Shown one piece after another: positions 1 to 6,226 of a stretch of DNA of 6,226 nucleotides. The stretch spans positions 1 through 6,226 of the forward strand of contig URHH01000143.1 in NCBI GenBank assembly GCA_900547615.1, written 5' to 3'. Origin of the DNA: an uncultured Blautia sp. GTDB lineage: Bacteria; Bacillota; Clostridia; Lachnospirales; Lachnospiraceae. The notes below the pieces were generated by a model that worked only from the letters and a program-made list of their open reading frames with translations, made no database searches and was not told where the DNA came from. A program made the translations under genes and the position numbers. The stretch's first letter is position 1; each line of letters opens with the position of its first letter.

Positions 1-53
1 GTTGCCCACAACAGATTTTGAGTCTGCCTCGTCTGCCATTCCGACATGCCGGC
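1..53 (-). tRNA. tRNA-Leu (anticodon CAA), 5' part, cut by the window edge
   Basis: Read on the minus strand, the sequence folds as the 5' part of a leucine tRNA. The acceptor 5' strand is GCCGGCA (plus positions 47-53), followed by U8 and G9. The D stem UCG pairs with CGA around a loop containing the usual GG. The anticodon stem GCAGA/UCUGU has one G.U pair and closes the loop CUCAAAA, which puts CAA at positions 34-36 (plus 18-20). The sequence then runs into UGUGGGCAAC, the start of the long variable arm expected of a class II tRNA such as Leu. The T arm and 3' acceptor strand are beyond base 1. CAA reads UUG codons. It is divergent from ftsH. Confidence 0.93.
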
Positions 54-69
54 ATCTGAATCGTTTGTT

Positions 70-98
70 ATCATACCATATAATTGCAGATTTTGCAA
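70..98 (-). promoter_or_regulatory. Sigma-A-type promoter of the tRNA-Leu
   Basis: On the minus strand there is a -35 box TTGCAA (93-98), exactly 17 bases of spacer, and a -10 box TATGAT (70-75) preceded by TGG, which gives an extended -10. The predicted start falls near position 63, about ten bases upstream of the mature tRNA 5' end. That is a normal distance for a short leader removed by RNase P. The assignment is by eye only. Confidence 0.7.
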
Positions 99-155
99 GG
101 AATTTTTTGGAGTTTATATGAATTCTAAAATATTTGTGAAATCTGTGAATTAGAA

Positions 156-184
156 TTGAAATAAAAAAGAAATAGTGGTATGGT
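156..184 (+). promoter_or_regulatory. Probable promoter of ftsH
   Basis: A -35 like TTGAAA (156-161) is followed after 17 bases by TATGGT (179-184), which is preceded by TGG and so forms an extended -10. The -10 hexamer matches the consensus at four of six bases. A second extended -10 candidate, TGG-TATTCT (TATTCT at 184-189), overlaps it but lacks a well-spaced -35. Transcription would start near 191-196 and give a leader of about 50 bases that contains the inverted repeat at 197-223. The exact -10 choice is uncertain. Confidence 0.5.
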
Positions 185-196
185 ATTCTACACTAA

Positions 197-223
197 TCAC
201 TGAAATTATGGATTTTTCAGTGA
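197..223 (+). promoter_or_regulatory. 9-9-9 inverted repeat in the ftsH leader (hairpin or operator)
   Basis: TCACTGAAA (197-205) and its exact complement TTTCAGTGA (215-223) flank a 9-base centre. The repeat lies just after the predicted transcription start and ends seven bases before the Shine-Dalgarno. It could act as RNA, as a 5' hairpin affecting stability or translation, or as DNA, as a dimeric repressor site. It has the arm and spacer lengths of the heat-shock CIRCE element but not its sequence, and it lacks the CtsR heptad repeat. No U-run follows, so it is not a terminator. The function is inferred. Confidence 0.5.
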
Positions 224-241
224 GGATATGGAGGAGAGAAT

Positions 242-2107
242 ATGAATGTTGACAATAAAAAGCCGGGGAAACGTCCGCTGTACGTTTACTATTTTATTGC
301 AATTGCTGTAATTTTTCTTATTAATCTTCTTGTTCTTCCTGCATTTCAGGAACGAAGTGTGGAAAAGACAGATTACAGTACATTTTTAAGTAATGTAGAC
401 AGAGGGAACGTATCGAAAGCAGAGGTTCAGGAAGATTATATTTATTATGAAGTAAGGAAGAATGGAAAAGATACATTATGTAAGACTGTAAGAATGGAAG
501 ATCCGGACCTTGTAGACCGTCTTTATGAGGCGGGAACAAAGATGGAAGCAGTTGCACCTCAGAAGCAGTCCATTTTTTTAAGTCTGATTGCCGGATATGT
601 TATTCCCATTGTGATTTTTATTCTTCTTGGAAGATGGCTCAGCAAAAAAATGATGAAATCTATGGGTTCCGGGGGACCGGGAGGCATGATGTCTTTTGGA
701 AAAAGCAATGCCAAGGTTTATGTAAAATCTTCTACAGGCATTAAGTTTGCTGATGTGGCAGGAGAGGACGAGGCAAAAGAGCTTCTCACAGAAATCGTAG
801 ATTATCTTCACAACCCTCAGAAATACACGGAAATCGGAGCTTCCATGCCAAAAGGCGCCCTTCTTGTGGGACCTCCGGGAACAGGAAAAACCCTTCTTGC
901 AAAAGCCGTTGCAGGAGAGGCGGAAGTGCCGTTTTTCTCAATTTCCGGTTCTGAGTTTGTAGAAATGTTTGTGGGCATGGGCGCTGCCAAAGTGCGTGAT
1001 CTATTCCAGCAGGCAAATGAAAAAGCACCCTGTATCGTATTTATTGATGAGATTGATACGATTGGAAAGAAACGAGATGGCGGCGGATATTCCGGAAATG
1101 ATGAAAGGGAGCAGACACTGAACCAGCTTCTTACAGAAATGGATGGATTTGACGGTTCAAAAGGCGTTGTCATTCTGGCTGCTACAAACCGTCCGGATTC
1201 CCTTGACCCGGCGCTTCTTCGTCCGGGACGTTTTGACAGGAGAATTCCGGTAGAGCTTCCGGATCTTCAGGGAAGAGAAGAAATTTTAAAGGTTCATGCA
1301 AAAAAAATAAAAATTGCAGATACTGTCCGGTTTGACTCCATTGCAAAAGCTGCCGCAGGAGCTTCCGGAGCAGAGCTTGCAAATATCGTAAACGAAGCGG
1401 CACTTCGCGCTGTGCGCGATGGAAGAAAATTTGCCACACAGGCAGACTTTGAGGAGAGTATTGAGGTTGTCATTGCCGGCTATCAGAAGAAAAACCGTGT
1501 GCTTTCCAACAAAGAAAAGCTGATCGTTTCCTATCACGAAATCGGTCATGCCCTGGTAGCTGCCAGACAGACAGATTCCGCACCGGTTCATAAAATTACG
1601 ATCATTCCACGTACGTCGGGAGCGCTTGGCTACACAATGCAGGTAGATGAGAAAGAACATTTCCTTATGAGCAGAGAAGAACTGGAAAATAAAATTGCCA
1701 CTTTCACAGGCGGACGCGCTGCGGAGGAGCTGATTTTTCATTCCATAACAACAGGCGCTGCCAACGATATTGAACAGGCAACAAAAATTGCAAGAGCGAT
1801 GATTTCCAGATATGGAATGAGCGATGAGTTTGATATGGTTGCAATGGAAAGCATGGGAAATCAGTACCTGGGAGGGGATTCCTCCTTAAGCTGCTCCTTT
1901 GAGACACAGACTCTTCTTGATAAAAAAGTAGTAGAGCTTGTGCGAAGACAGCATGAAAAAGCTCTGCAGATCCTTCAGGATAACATTGGAAAGCTTCATG
2001 AGCTTGCAAAATATCTGTATGAACAGGAAACGATCACAGGAGATGAATTTATGCGGATTTTAAACGCACCTCCTCTGGAAATACAGGAAAAAACAGAAGA
2101 AATATAA
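242..2107 (+). CDS. ftsH: ATP-dependent zinc metalloprotease, FtsH family
   Basis: This is a membrane-anchored AAA+ protease that would unfold and degrade damaged or regulatory membrane and cytosolic proteins, working as a hexamer. The 621 residues are near the usual family length. In order, it has a membrane segment at about 13-33, an external domain at about 34-110, a second membrane segment at about 111-130 and a Gly-rich linker at 142-149. The AAA+ module carries Walker A GPPGTGKT (210-217), pore loop MFVGMGA (242-248), Walker B IVFIDE (265-270), and the second region of homology with arginine fingers R327 and R330. The M41 peptidase has zinc site HEIGH (432-436) with third ligand D509. 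All catalytic residues are present. Most FtsH proteins have HEAGH and FVGVGA, so this may be a divergent second copy. The ATG follows GGAGG (230-234) with a 7-base spacer. It stands alone, between a divergent tRNA and a terminator. Confidence 0.95.
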   Translation: MNVDNKKPGKRPLYVYYFIAIAVIFLINLLVLPAFQERSVEKTDYSTFLSNVDRGNVSKAEVQEDYIYYEVRKNGKDTLCKTVRMEDPDLVDRLYEAGTKMEAVAPQKQSIFLSLIAGYVIPIVIFILLGRWLSKKMMKSMGSGGPGGMMSFGKSNAKVYVKSSTGIKFADVAGEDEAKELLTEIVDYLHNPQKYTEIGASMPKGALLVGPPGTGKTLLAKAVAGEAEVPFFSISGSEFVEMFVGMGAAKVRDLFQQANEKAPCIVFIDEIDTIGKKRDGGGYSGNDEREQTLNQLLTEMDGFDGSKGVVILAATNRPDSLDPALLRPGRFDRRIPVELPDLQGREEILKVHAKKIKIADTVRFDSIAKAAAGASGAELANIVNEAALRAVRDGRKFATQADFEESIEVVIAGYQKKNRVLSNKEKLIVSYHEIGHALVAARQTDSAPVHKITIIPRTSGALGYTMQVDEKEHFLMSREELENKIATFTGGRAAEELIFHSITTGAANDIEQATKIARAMISRYGMSDEFDMVAMESMGNQYLGGDSSLSCSFETQTLLDKKVVELVRRQHEKALQILQDNIGKLHELAKYLYEQETITGDEFMRILNAPPLEIQEKTEEI

Positions 2108-2124
2108 GCGCTTGTAAAATCTGG

Positions 2125-2157
2125 TCCTGCGGATAAAATGTCCGCAGGATTCTTTGT
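2125..2157 (+). terminator. Rho-independent terminator of ftsH
   Basis: A perfect 9-bp GC-rich stem, TCCTGCGGA (2125-2133) with TCCGCAGGA (2141-2149), closes a 7-base loop and is followed by the T-rich run TTCTTTGT (2150-2157). It begins 17 bases after the ftsH stop. It separates ftsH from the downstream polA operon, which has its own promoter just beyond. Confidence 0.87.
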
Positions 2158-2166
2158 ATAAGTGCC

Positions 2167-2195
2167 TTGTGTTTTTCTCTTTCTTCCGTTATAAT
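2167..2195 (+). promoter_or_regulatory. Sigma-A-type promoter of the zinc-finger/polA/coaE/walJ operon
   Basis: A -35 box TTGTGT (2167-2172), a 17-base spacer and a perfect -10 TATAAT (2190-2195) lie right after the ftsH terminator. The start would be near 2202, leaving a leader of about 50 bases before the first gene. No other obvious promoter is seen before walJ, so this probably drives the whole operon. Confidence 0.8.
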
Positions 2196-2253
2196 AAATC
2201 AGATAACAACGCATTTTATATGCAGAAACGTACAGCAGGAGGGAGGAAGGACT

Positions 2254-2601
2254 ATGAACTGCCGGACAGCGGAAGAAATGGTAAACCAGTATATGAACCA
2301 TACGCTTTCCATCGAGGAAATGGAAGAGTTTTTAGACCATATTCAGTCGTGTTCTTCATGCTATGACGAGCTGGAAACGTATTTTATTGTTCATGAGGCA
2401 ATGCAGCAGCTTGCAGAAGACGATGGAGACACGGTTCTTGATTTTCGTAAGCTTTTAAATCAGGACATTAAAAGAGCGAGACGAAGAATCCGTATTATGA
2501 AAATAGAACGGTTTTTTGCAGGAATCGCAGTTCTTCTCCTGATTGCACTTCTTACTGGTTTTCTGCTGTTTGTAATAAAAGAAGCAGGGGGACATTTATG
2601 A
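2254..2601 (+). CDS. Small membrane protein with anti-sigma-type zinc finger (zf-HC2-like)
   Basis: This 115-residue protein is not a named gene I recognise. Near the N-terminus it has C3, then H29-x3-C33-x2-C36, the Cys...His-x3-Cys-x2-Cys pattern of ZAS/zf-HC2 zinc fingers found in anti-sigma factors. A basic stretch (KRARRRIR, 73-80) precedes one membrane helix at about 87-108, and only seven residues follow it. By the positive-inside rule, the zinc finger faces the cytoplasm. It has almost no external domain to sense signals, and no sigma gene lies beside it. The start is the ATG after GGAGG (2242-2246) with a 7-base spacer; the frame could open at a TTG at 2167, but that codon is inside the promoter. 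Its stop overlaps the polA start (ATGA), suggesting coupled translation. The function is open: an anti-sigma-like regulator or a structural zinc-binding membrane protein. Confidence 0.85.
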   Translation: MNCRTAEEMVNQYMNHTLSIEEMEEFLDHIQSCSSCYDELETYFIVHEAMQQLAEDDGDTVLDFRKLLNQDIKRARRRIRIMKIERFFAGIAVLLLIALLTGFLLFVIKEAGGHL

Positions 2602-5237
2602 GTGAAAAAATATTACTGATAGACGGGCACAGTATTTTAAACCGGGCATTTTACGGACTTCCGGATCTTACAAACGGAGAGGGACTTCACACAGGCGCAG
2701 TATATGGCTTCTTAAATATCCTTTTTCGCATTCTGGAAGAAGAAAAACCGGATTATCTTACGGTTGCTTTTGATGTTCATGCGCCAACCTTCCGCCACAA
2801 AATGTATGATGCCTATAAAGGAACGCGGAAATCCATGCCGGAAGAGCTTCGTCAGCAGGTTCCTCTTATAAAAGAAATGTTGAAGGCAATGGATATAAAT
2901 ATCATAGAGATGGAAGGTTATGAGGCGGACGACCTTCTGGGAACTGTGGCAAAACGGTGTGAGACGTCAGGGATGGATGTCACAATCTTATCAGGAGACA
3001 GGGATCTTCTTCAGCTCGCAACAGACAAGATTATGATCCGCCTTCCAAAAACAACAAAGGGAAAGACGGTAATTGAGGATTACCATACGCAGCAGGTGAT
3101 TGAAAAATATCAGGTGACGCCGCCTCAGATTATTGAATTAAAAGCGCTTATGGGTGACAGCGCTGACAACATTCCGGGTATTCCGGGGGTGGGTGAAAAA
3201 ACAGCAACAAAAATGATCGTACAGTTTGGGAGCATAGAAAATGCTTATGAACATCTGGAGGAAGTGAAGCCGAATAAAGCAAGAGAATCCCTGAGAGAAC
3301 ATTACGATAAGGCGCAGCTTTCCAAAACTCTGGCAACCATTAATACGGACAGCCCGGTTATATTTTCTTCAGAAGCTGCCAGAATGGGAAATCTTTATAC
3401 AAAAGAAGCGTACGAGCTTTGCAAAAGACTGGAATTTAAAAATCTTCTCAGCCGGTTTGATAAGGATGCCGTTTCAGAGAAGACGATGGAGCAGGAATTT
3501 TTTGCCTGCACAGAGCTTTCCGGCTGTGAAAGCCTGTTTGAGAAGGCGGCAGGAAAATCAGCAGCAGGAGTGGCTCTCTTATCCGGTAAAAAAAGCGTCT
3601 ATATGCTGGGGCTTGCACTTGAAAAAGAAGAAGTGTATTACATTCCGGTGCAGGGCATGATAACGGGAGCTTACCTGGCGGATAAACTGCTTGCGCTTTC
3701 CAAAACGACGCTTCTTTGTTCCTGGGATGTAAAAGCCATGCTGAAACATGCTCCGATAGAAGATACAGCCCATGTATTTGATGCAGGAGTGGGGGCGTAT
3801 CTCTTAAATCCCCTGAAATCTTCTTATGATTATGACGATACAGCGAGAGAATACTTAAACGGCATGCTGCTTCCTTCAAAAGAGGACCTTCTCGGGAAAG
3901 AGACGTATGAGACAGCCTGGGAAAAGGAAAAAGAGGAACTTGGTCTTTATGCGGGATATATGGCGTATGCGGCGCTTGCCTGCCGCGAGCCCATAGAAAA
4001 TGCCCTGAAAGACACCGGAATGTGGAAAGTGTATGAGGAAATTGAGCTTCCTCTTATTTTTACCCTGGATTCTATGGAGAAAACAGGAATCCGTGTGCAG
4101 GGGGAGGAGCTGAAGGCTTATGGTGATAAGCTTCTTGTCCGCATTCAGGAGCTGGAACAGGAAATTTACAGTCAGGCAGGAGAGGAATTTAACATTAATT
4201 CTCCAAAACAGCTCGGCGTGATCCTTTTTGAAAAAATGGGGATTCCGGGCGGGAAGAAAACAAAGACAGGATATTCCACAGCAGCGGATATTCTGGAAAA
4301 GCTTGCTCCTGACCAGCCGATCGTAGAAAATATTCTGGAATACCGCCAGCTCAGCAAGCTGAAATCTACGTATGCAGACGGACTTGGGAATGTAATAGAA
4401 GAGGATGGAAGGATCCGCTCTACCTTTAACCAGACGATTACAGCGACAGGACGTATCAGCAGCACAGAACCGAACCTTCAGAATATTCCTGTCCGTATGG
4501 AACTTGGAAGACTGATTCGAAAGGTTTTTGTGCCCGAGGAGGGATATGTATTTCTTGATGCCGACTATTCCCAGATTGAACTCCGTGTTCTTGCGCATAT
4601 GTCGGGAGATGAAAAGCTTATCCAGGCTTACAGAGAGGCACAGGATATTCACAGGCTGACTGCTTCCCAGGTGTTCCACATTCCGTTTGACGAAGTTACA
4701 GAGCTTCAGAGACGGAACGCAAAAGCCGTAAACTTCGGTATTGTGTACGGAATCAGTTCTTTTGGACTCAGTCAGGATTTAAGCATCACAAGAAAAGAAG
4801 CGGCTGATTATATCGAAAAATATTTTGAGACATATCCAAAGATCAAAGGCTTCCTTGATTCCATGATACAGGAAGGAAAAGAAAAGGGATATGTGACGAC
4901 CATGTTTGGAAGAAGGCGGCCTGTTCCGGAACTTTCTTCCGGAAACTTCATGCAGCGCTCCTTTGGAGAGAGGGTGGCAATGAATTCACCCATTCAGGGA
5001 ACAGCAGCGGATATTATCAAAATTGCCATGAACCGGGTGTATGCAAGACTGAAGGCAGAAGGTCTGAAATCCCGTCTTGTTCTTCAGGTTCATGATGAGC
5101 TTCTCATTGAGACATACAAGGAAGAAATTCCAGAGGTTTCCAAAATTCTGGAAGAAGAAATGACGGGAGCTGCTGCGCTTTCTGTTCAGCTCTCTGTAGA
5201 TATGCACCAGGGAAGCAGCTGGTATGAGGCAAAATAA
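2598..5237 (+). CDS. polA: DNA polymerase I
   Basis: Family A polymerase that would remove RNA primers, fill gaps in Okazaki fragments and act in excision repair. The 879 residues carry three regions. The 5' nuclease (about 1-290) has D9, AFD (57-59), EADD (109-112), SGDRD (132-136), GDSADN (186-191) and a helix-hairpin-helix GVGEKTA (197-203). The central 3'-5' exonuclease-like region (about 300-465) has lost key acidic residues: there is no DxE near 325-330, and Ala stands at 458 where E. coli has D501, so proofreading should be absent, as in Bacillus and Thermus enzymes. The polymerase has motif A DYSQIE (656-661), motif B with R705, K709, F713 and Y717, and motif C VHDE (831-834). F713, equivalent to E. 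coli F762, predicts discrimination against dideoxynucleotides. The start overlaps the previous stop, with AGGGGGA (2586-2592) five bases upstream. Confidence 0.98.
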   Translation: MSEKILLIDGHSILNRAFYGLPDLTNGEGLHTGAVYGFLNILFRILEEEKPDYLTVAFDVHAPTFRHKMYDAYKGTRKSMPEELRQQVPLIKEMLKAMDINIIEMEGYEADDLLGTVAKRCETSGMDVTILSGDRDLLQLATDKIMIRLPKTTKGKTVIEDYHTQQVIEKYQVTPPQIIELKALMGDSADNIPGIPGVGEKTATKMIVQFGSIENAYEHLEEVKPNKARESLREHYDKAQLSKTLATINTDSPVIFSSEAARMGNLYTKEAYELCKRLEFKNLLSRFDKDAVSEKTMEQEFFACTELSGCESLFEKAAGKSAAGVALLSGKKSVYMLGLALEKEEVYYIPVQGMITGAYLADKLLALSKTTLLCSWDVKAMLKHAPIEDTAHVFDAGVGAYLLNPLKSSYDYDDTAREYLNGMLLPSKEDLLGKETYETAWEKEKEELGLYAGYMAYAALACREPIENALKDTGMWKVYEEIELPLIFTLDSMEKTGIRVQGEELKAYGDKLLVRIQELEQEIYSQAGEEFNINSPKQLGVILFEKMGIPGGKKTKTGYSTAADILEKLAPDQPIVENILEYRQLSKLKSTYADGLGNVIEEDGRIRSTFNQTITATGRISSTEPNLQNIPVRMELGRLIRKVFVPEEGYVFLDADYSQIELRVLAHMSGDEKLIQAYREAQDIHRLTASQVFHIPFDEVTELQRRNAKAVNFGIVYGISSFGLSQDLSITRKEAADYIEKYFETYPKIKGFLDSMIQEGKEKGYVTTMFGRRRPVPELSSGNFMQRSFGERVAMNSPIQGTAADIIKIAMNRVYARLKAEGLKSRLVLQVHDELLIETYKEEIPEVSKILEEEMTGAAALSVQLSVDMHQGSSWYEAK

Positions 5238-5828
5238 ATGAAAATAATTGGATTAACCGGCGGGGTTGGCGCCGGAAAAAGTACCGTTCTCGACTTTCTT
5301 CAAAAAGACTGGGACGCATTTGTCCTGCAGGCAGACGAAGTAGGGCATCTTGTGATGGAACCTGGAAGAGAATGCTACGAACCGATCATTCATATTTTTG
5401 GAGAAGAAATCATAAAAAGTGATAAAACTATTGACCGCAGACGGGTTTCCGATGTAGTATTCTCACAGAGGGAAAAACTGGACGCCTTAAATAAAATCGT
5501 TCACCCTGCTGTGCGGCGATATATTCTGGAAACACTGGAAAAAGAAAGGGGATCCGGAAGAAAGCTCTGTGTGGTGGAGGCTGCGCTTCTTCTTGAGGAA
5601 CAGTATGATAAATTCTGTGATTCTGTGTGGTATGTGCATACAGACAGGGAAATCCGCATTTCCCGCCTTATGGAAAACAGAGGATATACAAGAGAAAAGG
5701 CAGAAAGCATTATCCGAAGCCAGAAATCAGACGATTTTTTCTTTCGTCACGCAGATTTTGTAATAGAAAATAACAAAAGTCCGGAGGAAGCGCGTCTCCG
5801 GCTTGCAGAAGGGATTCAGAAATTATGA
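5238..5828 (+). CDS. coaE: Dephospho-CoA kinase
   Basis: Catalyses the last step of coenzyme A synthesis, ATP-dependent phosphorylation of the ribose 3'-hydroxyl of dephospho-CoA, in the cytosol. The 196 residues match the usual length of about 200. The P-loop is GGVGAGKS (8-15). The acidic substrate and catalytic position is D33 in LQADEVGH; the first acidic residue of the usual DxD is Q31 here. HP (89-90), VVEAALLLE (112-120), a lid region with R143 and R148, and the C-terminal HADFVIENN (171-179) complete the family pattern. The ATG follows the polA stop with no gap; a modest TGAGG (5225-5229) lies eight bases upstream, so expression probably relies on coupling to polA. Its stop overlaps the walJ start. 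The link to polA looks like operon conservation rather than a shared pathway. Confidence 0.95.
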   Translation: MKIIGLTGGVGAGKSTVLDFLQKDWDAFVLQADEVGHLVMEPGRECYEPIIHIFGEEIIKSDKTIDRRRVSDVVFSQREKLDALNKIVHPAVRRYILETLEKERGSGRKLCVVEAALLLEEQYDKFCDSVWYVHTDREIRISRLMENRGYTREKAESIIRSQKSDDFFFRHADFVIENNKSPEEARLRLAEGIQKL

Positions 5829-6226
5829 GATTAATGAGCATTGCCAGCGGAAGCAGCGGCAACTGCATTTACGTAGGCTCTGAACGCGCCCATGTTCTTG
5901 TAGACGCAGGAATAAGCGGCAGGCGCATTGAAAAGGGTTTGAACAGTCTGGAGCTTACAGGAAAAGACATTGACGGAATTCTTGTAACCCATGAACACTC
6001 GGACCATATAAAAGGTCTTGGCGTTCTGGCGAGAAAATACGGGATTCCCATATATACAACAGGCGGCACTGCAGACGCACTGTCAAGAAGCAAAAGCCTT
6101 GGTGAGCTTCCGGAAGGGATTTTTCATGAAGTAAGGGAGGACGAGCCTTTTTTTATCAAGGATCTGTCAATCCGACCGTTTACCATTCCCCATGATGCGG
6201 CGCAGCCGGTAGGATACCGGATAGAA
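5825..6226 (+). CDS. walJ: WalJ/YycJ-type metallo-beta-lactamase-fold hydrolase, N-terminal half (runs off the window)
   Basis: The frame stays open from the ATG to the last base, giving 134 residues of a protein usually about 260 long. The start ASGSSGN (7-13), the strand VLVDAG (24-29), and the metal motif THEHSDH (55-61), with H56, H58, D60 and H61 as ligands, fit the YycJ/WalJ branch of the metallo-beta-lactamase fold, as does GLGVLARKYGIPIY (64-77). H123 in PHDAAQPVGY is the likely next ligand. Family members are thought to be double-strand 5'-3' exonucleases and, in Bacilli, sit with the walRK cell-wall regulators; here the neighbours are polA and coaE instead. The start overlaps the coaE stop (ATGA), with AGAAGGGA about ten bases upstream. 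A second Met at residue 4 is a poorer start. The C-terminal half cannot be assessed. Confidence 0.92.
   Translation, partial: MRLMSIASGSSGNCIYVGSERAHVLVDAGISGRRIEKGLNSLELTGKDIDGILVTHEHSDHIKGLGVLARKYGIPIYTTGGTADALSRSKSLGELPEGIFHEVREDEPFFIKDLSIRPFTIPHDAAQPVGYRIE

Noticed and set aside
46..55. Perfect palindrome ATGCCGGCAT
   Set aside because: It is explained by the self-complementary GCCGGC of the tRNA acceptor strand plus flanking bases.
1..120. tRNA gene as an integration site (attachment site)
   Set aside because: Only the 5' part of the tRNA is in view, no integrase or duplicated tRNA end is present, and the neighbouring genes are housekeeping.
197..223. The ftsH leader hairpin as a CIRCE element or terminator
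   Set aside because: The arms do not match the CIRCE sequence, and no T-run follows the stem.
2167..2253. Longer N-terminus for the zinc-finger protein from a TTG at 2167
   Set aside because: The codon overlaps the proposed -35 box, and the added stretch covers the -10 and leader. The ATG at 2254 has a strong Shine-Dalgarno at the right spacing and starts just before the first zinc-ligand Cys.
2154..2366. A 70-codon plus-strand frame overlapping the start of the zinc-finger gene
   Set aside because: It begins upstream of the promoter's transcription start, has no ribosome site, and overlaps a better-supported gene in another frame.
3876..4679. A 267-codon open frame on the minus strand inside polA
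   Set aside because: It lies wholly antisense to conserved polymerase motifs, shows no recognisable domain, and its composition is what polA codons give when read in reverse.

Overview
The window looks like the chromosome of a low-to-moderate GC Gram-positive anaerobe of the class Clostridia, most likely family Lachnospiraceae. This rests on the strong purine-rich Shine-Dalgarno sites, sigma-A-type promoters, a proofreading-dead DNA polymerase I, a YycJ/WalJ-type metallo-hydrolase, and the tightly packed polA-coaE-walJ order. The genus is inferred from general family knowledge only. Base composition and codon use look even throughout. I see no insertion sequence, phage gene, CRISPR array or other sign of recent transfer.

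Layout. (1) Positions 1-53, minus strand: the 5' two-thirds of a tRNA-Leu with anticodon CAA; its 3' end lies outside the window. A good promoter for it sits at 70-98. (2) Positions 99-241: a divergent intergenic region with a probable extended -10 promoter for the next gene and two inverted repeats. One repeat has 9-9-9 geometry and lies in the 5' leader. (3) Positions 242-2107, plus strand: a complete FtsH-type membrane AAA+ zinc protease, closed by a rho-independent terminator at 2125-2157. (4) From about 2167 a new promoter drives a compact plus-strand operon: a 115-residue membrane protein with an anti-sigma-type zinc finger, then polA, coaE, and the start of walJ/yycJ, which runs off the end. 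Junctions are a 4-base ATGA overlap, a 0-base gap, and another ATGA overlap, so translation is probably coupled.

How the genes relate. PolA handles Okazaki-fragment maturation and repair. CoaE makes coenzyme A. WalJ is a metallo-beta-lactamase-fold enzyme thought to be a nuclease linked to cell-wall and chromosome coordination. The small zinc-finger membrane protein heading this housekeeping operon has no sigma factor beside it and is the least explained gene here. FtsH is a separate transcription unit. The window is mostly conserved housekeeping DNA. I did not find convincing evidence of a new multi-gene system; the best leads are the orphan zinc-finger membrane protein and the 9-9-9 inverted repeat ahead of ftsH.
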